This document shows, in pieces, positions 43,216 through 52,558 of a stretch of DNA of 64,000 bases; the first letter of the stretch is position 1, and each line of letters starts with the position of its first letter. This DNA comes from Candidatus Ozemibacter sibiricus. Its GTDB lineage: Bacteria > Muiribacteriota > Ozemobacteria > Ozemobacterales > Ozemobacteraceae. The translations under genes and the position numbers were made by a program. Location: positions 51,783 to 115,782 of the forward strand of contig QOQW01000022.1 in the NCBI GenBank assembly GCA_003327425.1. Reading direction: 5' to 3'. Below the pieces are notes generated by a model, which saw only the letters and a program-made list of their open reading frames with translations, made no database searches and had not been told where the DNA came from.

Positions 43216-44486
43216 CGGCCGGTGCGGCGCAGAATGCCGCGGCGCCAGTCGAACGGGCGCTCCTGCTTGAGCACGAGGTGGTGGGCCTTCAGCCGCTGGG
43301 CATGGATGTTGATGAAGCCGCGCGAGTCGGTCTGATCGAATCCGCCTTCGACCTCCATGCTCGATAGATCCTGGTTGTAGAGCGAGGTCGGCGATTTGCG
43401 CGCCACCACCATCGCGTTGCCTTTGTACAAGCTCAGGGTGACCGCGCCGTCGATGGCTTCCTGGCTCTTGGCGAAGGCCGCCAGCAGGAAATCCATCTCG
43501 GGGGAGAACCAGAACCCGTTGTAGATCACTTCCGCGAACTTCGGCGCCAGGGTATCGCGCAGCCGCATGACCTCTTTGTCCATGGCGATGGCCTCGAGGT
43601 CGCGGTGGGCCGCCCACAGGATGGTGGCGCCCGGCGTCTCGTAGATGCCGCGCGATTTGATGCCGACGAACCGATTCTCGACCATGTCCACGCGGCCGAT
43701 CCCGTTCTCGCTGCCCAGTTTGTTGAGATATTCGAACAGGTGCAGCGGGTCGCGTTCCTCGTGCCCGTCTTCGAGGTTGCGCACCCGCACTGGCAGGCCG
43801 TCCCGGAACTCGATCTCGATGCGGGTCTCCCGATCGGGGGCGGCGCGCGGCGAGACGGTCAAGGAATAGACCTCTTCCGGGGCGATATAGGCCGGATCTT
43901 CGAGAATGCCGGCCTCATGGCTGATGTGCATGAGGTTCTCATCCTCGCTGTAGGGCTTGCTGCGCTGCGCCTTGACCGGGATGCCATGCTTCTCGGCATA
44001 GGCGATCATGTCGGAGCGGCCCTTGAAGGTGGCCAGGAACTCGGGATCCTTCCAGGGGGCGATGACCTTGATCGCAGGGTCGAGCGCGTAGTAGGTCAGC
44101 TCGAACCGCACTTGATCGTTGCCCTTGCCGGTCGCGCCATGGGCGACGTAGCGGGCCCCTTCCTCGGCGGCGACCTCCATCTGGGCGCGGGCGAGGAGCG
44201 GCCGGGCCAGGGCCGTCCCCAGCAGGTAGCGGCTTTCGTAGATCGCGTTCCCCCAGAGGGCCGGGAAGATGAAATCGGTGACGAATTCGCGGCGCAGGTC
44301 GCGCACGTGCACCTTGCTGGCCCCCGTCGCCAGCGCCTTTTCCTTGACCGCCGCGAAGTCGTCGCGTTGTCCCACGTTGCCGACGAAGCAGATGACCTCG
44401 AACCCCTTCTCCGCCAGCCATTTCAGGATGACCGAGGTGTCCAGGCCGCCACTGTAGGCCAGCACCAGTTTCTGTTGGTCGCCCAT
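43212..44486 (-). CDS. argG: Argininosuccinate synthase
   Basis: Joins citrulline and aspartate with ATP. The P-loop-like AYSGGLDTS near residue 10 and [13 protein letters not shown] near residue 117 are diagnostic. At 424 aa it is within family range, and the [20 protein letters not shown] stretch places it in the long-known form also seen in several deep lineages. GGGAGGA precedes the ATG and a near-consensus promoter lies ~50 bp upstream. Together with argH it suggests citrulline-to-arginine capability, and a link to carbamoyl metabolism elsewhere in the window is possible. Confidence 0.96.
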   Translation of the reverse strand: MGDQQKLVLAYSGGLDTSVILKWLAEKGFEVICFVGNVGQRDDFAAVKEKALATGASKVHVRDLRREFVTDFIFPALWGNAIYESRYLLGTALARPLLARAQMEVAAEEGARYVAHGATGKGNDQVRFELTYYALDPAIKVIAPWKDPEFLATFKGRSDMIAYAEKHGIPVKAQRSKPYSEDENLMHISHEAGILEDPAYIAPEEVYSLTVSPRAAPDRETRIEIEFRDGLPVRVRNLEDGHEERDPLHLFEYLNKLGSENGIGRVDMVENRFVGIKSRGIYETPGATILWAAHRDLEAIAMDKEVMRLRDTLAPKFAEVIYNGFWFSPEMDFLLAAFAKSQEAIDGAVTLSLYKGNAMVVARKSPTSLYNQDLSSMEVEGGFDQTDSRGFINIHAQRLKAHHLVLKQERPFDWRRGILRRTGR

Positions 44487-44533
44487 ACGTCCTCCCGTGC
44501 CGGGGGGTCGAGCCCCATGTCCGGCGTGGCGAC

Positions 44534-44562
44534 ATTATTGGGGCGACCGCTGAATTTGTCAA
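44534..44562 (-). promoter_or_regulatory. Sigma70-type promoter for argGH
   Basis: On the minus strand, TTGACA (44557-44562) is a perfect -35, followed by exactly 17 bp and AATAAT (44534-44539, five of six to TATAAT). It lies ~50 bp upstream of the argG start, in an AT-richer gap. Confidence 0.85.
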
Positions 44563-44574
44563 CCCGGAACCTGG

Positions 44575-45537
44575 TCAGGAATGGTGGGCCAGGGTTTCCG
44601 CGGTGAGCAGGCCCTGCTCGAGCGATTCGAGCTCGCCCCGGATGCGGACGATGCCGCGCGACAGCTGGCTCGAGGAGGCCTTCATGGTGGTGATGTCGGC
44701 GAATTTGAGGGCGTTGACCGTCTCATAGGCGCCTTTGACCAGTTCGAGGATCTGGGCGCGCTGCACCTGGATCCGTTTGGCGCAGGTGGCCAGGCGGTCC
44801 ATCTCTTCCAGGCGCTTGCGCTTGAGGGCGATCATGTCGGCCAGCTGGGCCTTGACCACCGGATCATGGGTGGCGGCGGCCTCGCGTTCGGCCGCTTCGA
44901 TCTCGGCCTCGAGCCCGCGCCGATCGGTTTCCTCCAGCACGCGCCCCAGATGGGCGCCTCGCAGCAGCAGGCGGGCGAAATCGCTTTGCAGGGCGCTCAT
45001 CTGCTTGACCGAGTCTTTGAGGGCCTCGTCCAGGGCGGGATCGGCGCCGTCGAGGCAACGGACCACCCGGGCGATGTGGTGCTCGAGGGCGGCATACTCC
45101 TGCAGGTCGCTGTCGAGCAGGTGCTCCCCGCCGGTGCGGGCCCGGGCGGCGGCCAGCAGGCGGTTCAGCAGGCGCCGTCGCCCGAACAGACCGCCCATGA
45201 ACTCCAGCGAGGCCCAATCTGGCCAGCGAGGCCGGGGGAACCCGGCCAGACCGTGCAGCATGCCGCCGGTGGCGATCAGGGTGGCCCCGGTTTCCAGCGA
45301 CAAGCCCGTGCGCAGGATGATGAACGGGCAGTAGTAGAGGGCCAGCAGGCCGAAGAAATAGCTGGCGTCGCGCTGGTAGATCGACAAGCCGATCCCGGTC
45401 AGGAACACCAGGGTGGTCAGGGTGAAGATCACCTGCATCTGCGCTTCATCCTTCATCCCTTGGTGGACGGTCAGCACCAGATAGAGGTTCACCACGAAGA
45501 TCCCGAAGGTCAGCATGGTGCGTTCGATGGTGGTCAT
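44575..45537 (-). CDS. Uncharacterised membrane protein with coiled-coil tail
   Basis: A 320-aa protein with no family I recognise. Residues ~8-25, 35-53, 60-77 and 80-97 are hydrophobic, so the N-terminal third spans the membrane about four times. The remainder (about 115-320) is charged and helical, with Ala/Leu/Glu/Arg heptad-like stretches indicating a cytoplasmic coiled coil. AGGAGGG lies nine bases before the ATG. It follows the VIT-VWA gene by 59 bp on the same strand, so the two may be one operon. No catalytic motif is visible. Confidence 0.75.
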   Translation of the reverse strand: MTTIERTMLTFGIFVVNLYLVLTVHQGMKDEAQMQVIFTLTTLVFLTGIGLSIYQRDASYFFGLLALYYCPFIILRTGLSLETGATLIATGGMLHGLAGFPRPRWPDWASLEFMGGLFGRRRLLNRLLAAARARTGGEHLLDSDLQEYAALEHHIARVVRCLDGADPALDEALKDSVKQMSALQSDFARLLLRGAHLGRVLEETDRRGLEAEIEAAEREAAATHDPVVKAQLADMIALKRKRLEEMDRLATCAKRIQVQRAQILELVKGAYETVNALKFADITTMKASSSQLSRGIVRIRGELESLEQGLLTAETLAHHS

Positions 45538-45596
45538 GGTTTTTTTCCCTCCTGCCCGGGGCGGGGGGGGGGCCCACCCCGGTCACCCGGATCCCG

Positions 45597-48038
45597 TCAG
45601 TCTTCCTGGTTGTTGGCGGCCGCGGCTGCGAACAGCCAGCGGAACGGGGCGGTGAAGAACACCCAGGAGAACCACAGGCCGATCAGCACCAGCGGAATGT
45701 TGATGGCCAGCTCGATCAGGGGAACGCAGGCATTCCACAGCCGGGTCTCCCAGGGCGTCGAATCGACCACGGTCACGCTGGGCGGAGCGCCGGCCGAGGT
45801 CGGGGTGGAGGGCGGGTCTTCCACGGTTCCGTGCAGAGCGCAGCAGATCATCCCGTCGCCGGCCAGATCGCCGACCGAATAGTAGACGCACCCGGTTTCG
45901 GGTCGGGAAATCTCGCACTTCAGATATTGCATATCTTTCAGGGCAGTCACGTGGCGTTCATCGATCGCCTGGAGCATGACCGAGTGGTCCATGTTGTACA
46001 TCTCGACGGCGCCCTGGATCACTCGCATGTTGGCGTAGCATGCCTTCTCCCGGGACTGTTCGCGGGCTTTGCGGAAATTGGGGATCACCAGCGGGGCCAC
46101 GGGCAGGAAGCTGTAGGCCCCCCACAGGCTGACCTTCTTGGCCTCGGTGGTGCGGGTCACCGTCACATTGGTCGGGGCGGGACCGGACGGCATCACCACG
46201 TTGGTCGATGGGGGCCTGGGGGCATGCATGGCCGTCACCGGGGCCGGCCGCCCCGGCAGCGGCTGCCCGCGAGGGTGCCGATAGGGATCGAGGGAAGCAT
46301 TGACCGGCGGGGCGACCTGCTGGGGGTTGACGGCGACGAACGAAGTATAGGGAGTGGCGAACTGGTAGGCCTTGCTCAACCTGATCACTTCGGCCTTCTT
46401 GGCGAAATCGACCCCATAGGCCTTGATCTCGCCGATCAGGGCGTCGGCTTTCATCTTGGCCCAGGTGCGGGCGACGATCCGGTTCTCGGCGCTGTTGGTC
46501 GCGAACGTGGTCTCGATCGGATACTCCTGCGGGGTGCCGTTCAACATGCCGCGCAGGGTCACGGTCGTCTTCATGCCTTTCTTATACCGGCCGGTGACCA
46601 TGACCTGGCTGCCCTTGTACACATTGGGCAACCGGGGCGGGTAGAGTTCGCTGACTTCGAGACCGCCGAAATCGAGGGAGAGGTCGACGAGCAAGGGCTT
46701 GCTGATCGTCTCGTAGAAGGTGGTCAACTTGGCCTCCAGATGTTCTCCCTCATTGACGTAGACCGTTTCACCGCTGTTCTCGAGAGCGAGCTGGTCCAGC
46801 AGGCGGCGGTTGAGGTTCTCACCGACCCCGAACACGAAGGTGCGGATCTTCTGCGTGTTCCCTTCTCGCATATTTTTGGCGATCAGTGCAGGATCTGTGA
46901 TCCCGGCCGTGGGCTCGCCGTCGGTCAGGAAGATGATGGCTTTGGTCGACTGTCCTCCCAAGAACATATGCCGGGCCACCGCCAGGGCGTCGTTGATGTT
47001 GGTTCCACCCCCAGCGCTCAGGCGAGCGATGAACTCCTTGGCGGCCTGCCGATTGGCCCGGGAAGCTGGCTGCAGACTGGATTGCCAAGGGGTCACGCCA
47101 TCGCTGAAGGCGATGACCCCGAAGCGGTCGTCCGAATTGAGCTGATCGACGAAGAAATTGAACGCCTGCTTGGTCTGTTCGATCTTGTACCCGCTCATGC
47201 TGCCCGACACGTCCATCACGAAAACGATGTCACGGGCCACGATGTCTTTGGCGTCGACGACCTCCTGCGGGGCGACCATCAGCATGAAATACCCCTGGTC
47301 GGCGGGGTCGGGCTGAGTCGACAGGCAGTTGAACCCGATACGCTGGGCCTTCACTTCATAATTGAGCTGGAAGTCGGTATCGGGGAGCCACGTGGCCCGC
47401 TCGAAGGTGATCCGCCAATGGTGGTCATCGACCTTGCTGGCGGTGATCGGGTGGGTGGGCGATTCGACCTTGACGATCTCCTTCTGGTCTTTCAGGTCGA
47501 TGGTGATGGCCACCACATCCATGGTTTTGGCCTGAATGGCCTTGACATTGAACGGGAGGGAATACTGGATCTTCCCCATATGATAGGGCAGGATCTCAGT
47601 GTAGGTCAGATCGATCTTGCTGCGTGATTGCCCTGGAATCGCGCCGACCTTGGTCTCGAAGGTATTGGGGTCGGTCGGCTGGGCGATGGCGGGTTGCACC
47701 CCCATCGCCTGGGCGTTCTGATAGATGTTCTCGGCCTCGGATTTCTCTTCGATGGCTCCCGCTCGGCGGACACCATCGCTGCCGGTCAGGCCGAACTCTT
47801 GCACCGAGGCCTTTTCCCCGAGCGGGAAACGGTAGGTCCCTTCCTCGGGACTGACATTGGGGTTGTGGAAGGTCTGTTCGATGGTGGTAACGGCCAACTG
47901 ATTGTTGATCGTCACCTGGATGCGCTGCTCGACCAGGGGCAATGGGCCGCGCTGGGTGACCAGCGAATAGGCGTTCGCTGGCAGAGCGGCTGCCGCGCAC
48001 AGACACACCACCAGCACCAGGCGATTCAAAGCAGTCAT
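45597..48038 (-). CDS. VIT-VWA surface protein carrying a type IV pilin-like module
   Basis: An 813-aa exported protein. Residues 1-23 are a signal peptide. Residues ~30-155 form a VIT domain, as in inter-alpha-trypsin-inhibitor heavy chains. A von Willebrand A domain follows (~268-440) with MIDAS residues D276, S278, S280, T346 and D373 in the DVSGS, GGGTN and TDGE motifs; YQFATPYTSFVAV (~558-570) is the usual end of the VIT-VWA core. A Pro-rich linker (~572-632) leads to a stretch resembling the start of a type IV pilin or pseudopilin (IPNFRKAREQSREKACYANM, then VIQGAVEMYNMDH, ~652-685) and its globular end with GDLAGDG. Residues ~772-798 are a C-terminal membrane helix. GGGAGGG precedes the ATG. 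Probably an adhesion or assembly protein of the envelope. Confidence 0.88.
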   Translation of the reverse strand: MTALNRLVLVVCLCAAAALPANAYSLVTQRGPLPLVEQRIQVTINNQLAVTTIEQTFHNPNVSPEEGTYRFPLGEKASVQEFGLTGSDGVRRAGAIEEKSEAENIYQNAQAMGVQPAIAQPTDPNTFETKVGAIPGQSRSKIDLTYTEILPYHMGKIQYSLPFNVKAIQAKTMDVVAITIDLKDQKEIVKVESPTHPITASKVDDHHWRITFERATWLPDTDFQLNYEVKAQRIGFNCLSTQPDPADQGYFMLMVAPQEVVDAKDIVARDIVFVMDVSGSMSGYKIEQTKQAFNFFVDQLNSDDRFGVIAFSDGVTPWQSSLQPASRANRQAAKEFIARLSAGGGTNINDALAVARHMFLGGQSTKAIIFLTDGEPTAGITDPALIAKNMREGNTQKIRTFVFGVGENLNRRLLDQLALENSGETVYVNEGEHLEAKLTTFYETISKPLLVDLSLDFGGLEVSELYPPRLPNVYKGSQVMVTGRYKKGMKTTVTLRGMLNGTPQEYPIETTFATNSAENRIVARTWAKMKADALIGEIKAYGVDFAKKAEVIRLSKAYQFATPYTSFVAVNPQQVAPPVNASLDPYRHPRGQPLPGRPAPVTAMHAPRPPSTNVVMPSGPAPTNVTVTRTTEAKKVSLWGAYSFLPVAPLVIPNFRKAREQSREKACYANMRVIQGAVEMYNMDHSVMLQAIDERHVTALKDMQYLKCEISRPETGCVYYSVGDLAGDGMICCALHGTVEDPPSTPTSAGAPPSVTVVDSTPWETRLWNACVPLIELAINIPLVLIGLWFSWVFFTAPFRWLFAAAAANNQED

Positions 48039-48293
48039 CGGTCTCCCTCCCTCTAGATTTTCAGGAGGAGGGGCCCAGGGGCGATGTCCGACCGGCAGAA
48101 CGATAGGACCGCATGAAAAGCATCATAAGTTCAATCGAGATCGAATGATCGGGCCGGTGGTGTGATCGCCTCGCTTCTGCTCCTCCTCCGGATGTCTCGA
48201 TCAACTGCAACGCTCGTGCCAGGCAGGAAAATCAGCATCGGCACAGGATTTCCTGGCGTGGAGGGCGAAGCCGGCCTCGCCCTGCCGCACCCC

Positions 48294-48311
48294 TGCGTCA
48301 AATCCGACGCA
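48294..48311. repeat. Inverted repeat TGCGTC-N6-GACGCA, copy 1
   Basis: Perfect 6-bp arms around AAATCC, 276 bp upstream of the ygeW -10. It shares arms with a second copy 112 bp downstream and may be a regulator binding site. Confidence 0.45.
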
Positions 48312-48405
48312 CCCGTCGAACTTCCTCTGCAAGGCTGATCAATGCGGGGTTTGCTCGGGTTTCCTCTCGCCCGCGGAGGGGATGGGGGAGGCACTTCGCA
48401 CTGGC

Positions 48406-48423
48406 TGCGTCACTTCTGACGCT
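48406..48423. repeat. Inverted repeat TGCGTC-N6-GACGCT, copy 2
   Basis: Same arms as the copy at 48294 except the last base, around ACTTCT. The two copies are centred 112 bp apart (about ten or eleven helical turns). Confidence 0.45.
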
Positions 48424-48586
48424 TGTCCTCCCGTTCCTGGTGTTTCTCAGCTGGTAAGCCGGATGGTCAGGGTTGGCCGCCCTCTGGTACCATGCGTGCT
48501 GAGAAGGAGCTTCGCCTGCGAACGACCGATCGATTCATACCTTGTCTTCTCGTCGCGGGGGACATCCCTGACTGGCGAACGACCGG

Positions 48587-48615
48587 TTGTCGGAGCGAGG
48601 GGCCTTGAGTATAAT
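48587..48615 (+). promoter_or_regulatory. Promoter for ygeW
   Basis: TTGTCG (48587-48592) and a perfect TATAAT (48610-48615) are separated by 17 bp. The -10 is ~70 bp upstream of the chosen ygeW start. Confidence 0.8.
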
Positions 48616-48683
48616 CTTCTCGCCCGGCGATTTCTTCCGGAATGGCGAGACCGGGACAACCCACGTGCAAAGGAATGACGACC

Positions 48684-49871
48684 ATGGCTGATGTCAATGC
48701 CCTCCTGAAGGAAATCAAAAGCTACAAAAGCAAGATGTACGGCACCGACTTCCTCCTGACCTGGGAGAAGTCCCTCGACGAGATCAAGCTGATCCTGGCC
48801 ATTGCCGATCTCCTCAAACTCATGCGGGAGAACAACATCTCGGCCCGCTGCTTCGATTCCGGAATCGCCGTCTCTCTCTTCCGTGACAACTCCACCCGCA
48901 CCCGCTTCTCCTTCGCCTCGGCGTGCAACCTGCTCGGTCTGGCGGTTCAAGACCTCGATGAAGGCAAATCCCAGATCGCCCACGGGGAAACCGTGCGCGA
49001 AACCGCCAATATGATTTCCTTCCTGTCAGAGGTCATCGGCATTCGCGACGATATGTACCTGGGGGCGGGCAACGCCTACATGCGGGAAGTCGGCGAGGCG
49101 CTCGATGATGGCGTCAAGCAGGGCGTCCTGCCGCAGCGCCCGGTGGTGGTCAATCTGCAATGCGATGTCGACCACCCGACTCAATCGATGGCCGACCTCG
49201 GCTGGCTCAAGGAATACTTCGGCGGCCTCGACAAGCTGCAGGGCAAGCGCATCGCCATGACCTGGGCCTACTCGCCCAGCTACGGCAAGCCCCTCTCGGT
49301 CCCCCAGGGCATCATCGGCCTGATGACTCGCTTCGGCATGGATGTCGTGCTGGCTCATCCTGAGGGGTACAACCTGATTCCCGATGTGGTGAAGGTCGCG
49401 CAGAAGAATGCCAAGGCCAGCGGTGGCCGATTCACCGTGGTCAACAGCATGGAAGAAGCCTTCAAGGACGCCGATATCGTCTACCCGAAGAGCTGGGCCC
49501 CCTATGCGGTCATGGGCAAGCGCACCGAGCTGCTGCGCAAGAAGGATCATGACGGCCTGAAGGCCCTCGAGAAAGAATGCCTGGCCAACAACGCCAAATT
49601 CAAGAATTGGGAATGCACCGAGAAGATGATGAAGCTAACGAAGAAAGGCAAAGCCCTCTACATGCATTGCCTGCCCGCCGATATCACCGACGTCAGCTGC
49701 CAGGCCGGCGAGGTCGCCGCCAGCGTCTTCGACCGCTACCGCATTGCCACCTACAAGGAAGCCGGCTACAAGCCCTACATGATCGCCGCCATGATCCTGA
49801 CCAGCCGCTTCAACGATGTCCATGGCTTGTTGGCGAAACTCATCAAGCAGGGGAAAGAGCGCATCGCCTGA
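48684..49871 (+). CDS. ygeW: YgeW-type (knotted) carbamoyltransferase
   Basis: A 395-aa member of the aspartate/ornithine carbamoyltransferase superfamily. The carbamoyl-phosphate loop FRDNSTRTRFSF and the CLP motif in YMHCLPADI are present, as is DVDHPTQSMADLGWL (HPTQ). Length and wording match YgeW, which lacks the ornithine-binding SMG-type motif and belongs to the anaerobic purine (selenium-linked) catabolic cluster; there it is thought to release carbamoyl phosphate from a ureido intermediate for carbamate kinase. ATG 48684 (MADVNALLKEIKSY) is preferred because AAGGA lies nine bases upstream; ATG 48675 lies directly on that site. Its usual partners are 4-12 kb away on the other strand. 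Confidence 0.92.
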   Translation: MADVNALLKEIKSYKSKMYGTDFLLTWEKSLDEIKLILAIADLLKLMRENNISARCFDSGIAVSLFRDNSTRTRFSFASACNLLGLAVQDLDEGKSQIAHGETVRETANMISFLSEVIGIRDDMYLGAGNAYMREVGEALDDGVKQGVLPQRPVVVNLQCDVDHPTQSMADLGWLKEYFGGLDKLQGKRIAMTWAYSPSYGKPLSVPQGIIGLMTRFGMDVVLAHPEGYNLIPDVVKVAQKNAKASGGRFTVVNSMEEAFKDADIVYPKSWAPYAVMGKRTELLRKKDHDGLKALEKECLANNAKFKNWECTEKMMKLTKKGKALYMHCLPADITDVSCQAGEVAASVFDRYRIATYKEAGYKPYMIAAMILTSRFNDVHGLLAKLIKQGKERIA

Positions 49872-49900
49872 TCGTTGTTCGAGGCGCATCGGCACGTCGC

Positions 49901-49934
49901 GAGGGCTGTCTGTAGCGGGCAGCCCTCTTTGCTT
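49901..49934 (+). terminator. Rho-independent terminator after ygeW
   Basis: Arms 49901-49910 and 49918-49927 form a 10-bp stem (one G-T pair) with a 7-base loop, followed by TTTGCTT. It lies 30 bases after the ygeW stop. Confidence 0.8.
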
Positions 49935-50123
49935 GCGGCAACGGCGAGGTCGGGGGCCGAGGTCCCCTGGGCCCTCGCCATGCGCGGCCAAGGGCCATCC
50001 TGGGGCCGTCGCTTTCGGCGGCGACCCTTGGTCCTTGGACGAAGGCTCCCCTGGCGGTTCTCGGCCCCCGCCGGAAGGGGCCGTGGGGTGACCGCCGTTT
50101 CTCGGATCGGTCAGGGCGTTGAG

Positions 50124-50759
50124 CTAGGGGCGGCGCGGCCCCGAGGGGCGAGGCGGCGGGGCATTCAGGAAGAGAAGGTCGTTCCGGACCAGATCGCCGC
50201 CGGTCTTGATGCCTTTGCTGTGCAAAAGGTCGAGCATGCGTCGCAGAATGCCCTTGACCGCCTGGGTGTCGGCGAGGGCTCGATGCGCTTCCTGCAGGTC
50301 GAGGCCGAACGAGCGGGCCACCATCGCCAGTTTGTTGGCGGGAAGGTTCAGATACCGCCTGGCCAGACGCAGGGTGCAGAGACTGTGCATGCGCAGAGGT
50401 TTCCCCAGGTATTCACGGCTGGCCAGGTCGAGGAACCCCCAATCGAATGGCACATTGTGGGAAACGAAGATGCTCCCTTCCAGGATCGACACGATGATGG
50501 GCATCACTTCCCGCAGGGTCGGCTTGCCTCGCACCATCTCGTCGGTGATCCCCGTCAGTTTGACCACCTCTGGCGGAATCGGCTGTTGCGGGTCGATCAG
50601 GGTGTCGAAGATCTCCTCTGGTCCTGGGCCGGCCGTGACCATGGCGACCTCGGTGATGGCCGAGGTCGAGGGCTCGATCCCGGTGGTTTCGAGGTCGAGG
50701 ACGACGAAAGGCAGCTCATGCAAGGGGGTGTTGGTCCAGGGGAAGTCGGGTGGTATCAT
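50124..50759 (-). CDS. DnaQ-like 3'-5' exonuclease
   Basis: A 211-aa DEDDh exonuclease. Exo I is FVVLDLETTGIEP, Exo II is VSHNVPFDWGFLD and Exo III is EAHRALADTQAV, so all four acidic residues and the catalytic His are in place. Such proteins serve as DNA polymerase III epsilon-like proofreading or nucleic-acid turnover enzymes. ATG 50759 is the start nearest the fold; no good ribosome binding site is seen. It is convergent with ygeW. A much longer antisense-type frame reaching 51410 was not used because the DUF3006-like gene occupies part of it. Confidence 0.87.
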   Translation of the reverse strand: MIPPDFPWTNTPLHELPFVVLDLETTGIEPSTSAITEVAMVTAGPGPEEIFDTLIDPQQPIPPEVVKLTGITDEMVRGKPTLREVMPIIVSILEGSIFVSHNVPFDWGFLDLASREYLGKPLRMHSLCTLRLARRYLNLPANKLAMVARSFGLDLQEAHRALADTQAVKGILRRMLDLLHSKGIKTGGDLVRNDLLFLNAPPPRPSGPRRP

Positions 50760-51086
50760 CGCTCGTGTTCCAGGTGCGGGTTGACGGGAGGGGCCCCGTT
50801 GCTGCAAGATGCTACCGTGATTCCACCGGTGGGTCAACGGCGAGGCAGCAGTCGTTGGCGACTTCGCCCCCTGGTTGCTGGTGATGACTTCGCCCGGGGG
50901 TCGGTGTCTTTGGCCTGAGCGGACCGCGTCAGGGCAAAGACCACAGGCCACGATCTCCTCCGGCTCCGGGCAGTGACAGGTGGCGCGGGGGCCGTTCGGC
51001 CTGAACGATCTGACCGGGTCGGGTCTTTCTGGTGAACCAACGGTCCGGTCCAGGTTCGTGGACCATCTCGTGGACGGGAGGATGAC
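50760..51086. other. Intergenic region with inverted repeat
   Basis: 327 bases between divergent genes. The notable element is a perfect inverted repeat GGTCCA-N6-TGGACC at 51047-51064, 23 bp before the start of the DUF3006-like gene; it may be a regulatory site or leader hairpin. No convincing -35/-10 pair was found. Confidence 0.5.
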
Positions 51087-51467
51087 ATGAAGATTCGAAA
51101 ATTGCGCGGGGTCATCGATCGCATGGTTTCTGGCGTGGCGGCCATCGTTCCTGATGACCGCACCCCCGAGGTCTACGTCGCGGCCAGCGACATCCCTGGC
51201 GCCCGGGAGGGGCTTGCCGTCGATCTGGTCATCGTCCCGCAAGACGATCCCAACGCGGTCTGTCCGGTGGTCGGTCGCAAACCGCCGCGCCCGCCTCGCC
51301 CTCAGAAGATCAAATCCTTTACCAGCCTGGTGCGGCAGATGATCAAGACCCGTGATCGGCTGAAAGCCACCCTCGCCGAACTTGAACAGCAGCCTGGCCA
51401 AGATGGCCAAGAGCTGCAGGAAAAGATCGATTTCCTGGAAAAAGGGATCGATTTATTTTCGCGTTGA
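51087..51467 (+). CDS. Small DUF3006-like protein with coiled-coil tail
   Basis: A 126-aa protein. Residues ~5-50 (LRGVIDRMVSGVAAIV, then SDIPGAREGLAVDLVI) follow the pattern of DUF3006 domains, a small beta-barrel of unknown role. A Pro-rich turn leads to a helical charged C-terminus (about 75-126) likely to be a coiled coil. GGGAGG lies just upstream of the ATG. Function unknown. Confidence 0.7.
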   Translation: MKIRKLRGVIDRMVSGVAAIVPDDRTPEVYVAASDIPGAREGLAVDLVIVPQDDPNAVCPVVGRKPPRPPRPQKIKSFTSLVRQMIKTRDRLKATLAELEQQPGQDGQELQEKIDFLEKGIDLFSR

Positions 51468-51594
51468 CGGCCTTTGATCAAGGCCCTTGGGGAAGGAGCG
51501 AAACTCAAGGATCCCAAAGAAGGCAAGCTGGATCCAATGCTCCTTGGTGGGACTGCGCGTTGCTTGGCTTCTCGCGAGGAACCTACCTTCTCCG

Positions 51595-52182
51595 TTACCT
51601 TCTCCGTCGAGGATACAATGGGTAGATCGCCCGGGGAGTGAACAACACGAGATCGGTCAGTCGGAATTGCCGGCGGGCAGATTTGCGCGACCGGTGGATG
51701 AGGCGGGTGATCCGCTCGTGATCGTAGTGCTGCAGGTTCTTGGAAATGGTGATGTGGGGCACGAAATTAGGGCCATCCGCGTGCGGGAATGCTTCGAGGC
51801 GGTCGCCAAAACGTCGCCGGATGGTTTCATGCATTTCGATCAGGCGCTCGCTCGACAGCACCTTCAAGAAAACGACCGCTTCTTTCCTGGCTTCATCGGT
51901 GACGAAGATGTCGATGCCGCGCACACAGATGCGCAGGGGAATGAACGGGCGACAGACCCTGGCCAGTTCCGGCAGCATGGTCATGACATCTGATTCCATG
52001 AAGCCTGGCGACTCGTAGCCCAGGTATTTGACCGTCAGGTGAGCGGTCTCATGCGGATCGAACTCCCGGCAGAACCCGGCCAACCGCCGGTGGTAGACCG
52101 CCAGCAGACGCAGGGCTTCCTCGGGCAGGCGGAAGGCCAGCGTGAAGGGCAGGCGGTTTTTCGGCGGCGAGGAATCAGGCAT
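51595..52182 (-). CDS. 2'-5' RNA ligase-family (2H) phosphoesterase
   Basis: A 195-aa protein with the two HxT/S motifs of the 2H superfamily: ETAHLTVKYLG and NFVPHITISKNL. These enzymes (ThpR/LigT type) hydrolyse 2',3'-cyclic phosphates or ligate RNA in vitro; the natural substrate is uncertain. The ATG at 52182 (MPDSSPPKN) is chosen over 52284 because the longer N-terminus has no family character; neither has a clear ribosome binding site. Confidence 0.82.
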   Translation of the reverse strand: MPDSSPPKNRLPFTLAFRLPEEALRLLAVYHRRLAGFCREFDPHETAHLTVKYLGYESPGFMESDVMTMLPELARVCRPFIPLRICVRGIDIFVTDEARKEAVVFLKVLSSERLIEMHETIRRRFGDRLEAFPHADGPNFVPHITISKNLQHYDHERITRLIHRSRKSARRQFRLTDLVLFTPRAIYPLYPRRRR

Positions 52183-52558
52183 GACCGACAGCCGAGCGCG
52201 ACCTTCGGCTAAGAAGCCCCTGGCGAGCAGACCTGTGGGCCCGACCAACGGGCCGTCCAGGCTGGTATGGTCGCGCCGAACCATCGTTTCATTGCATGTT
52301 TCTGCTCACAAAGCGATGACCTTTGCCGCAAGATCGGTCTTTCAGCATCTCTTCCCAGCCAGAGGTATCTTAAGGCCCTTTGGAGCTCTGGCTTGGTCGA
52401 GGTGGAGGGCGGCTGTCGAAAGCCGTAGGCAGGGGAGGCCGATGATGTGGGGTGTGTCTCCTGGACAACGATGCCCATGACTACTTTCCCTGGCGTCGGT
52501 TCAACGGTAGGCTGCGCCACGGATCGTTCGCGGCCAACCATTTTTCGAGGCCACGCCA

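Larger units (their letters stand above)
48039..48683. other. Long intergenic region between the VIT-VWA gene and ygeW
   Basis: About 645 bases without a supported gene, divergently flanked. It carries two copies of a TGCGTC-N6-GACGC inverted repeat and a strong promoter for ygeW, listed separately. Predicted short frames have no recognisable content. Confidence 0.7.

Noticed and set aside
45831..47627. A 598-codon plus-strand frame opposite the VIT-VWA gene
   Set aside because: No domain content, while the minus strand encodes clear VIT and VWA motifs.
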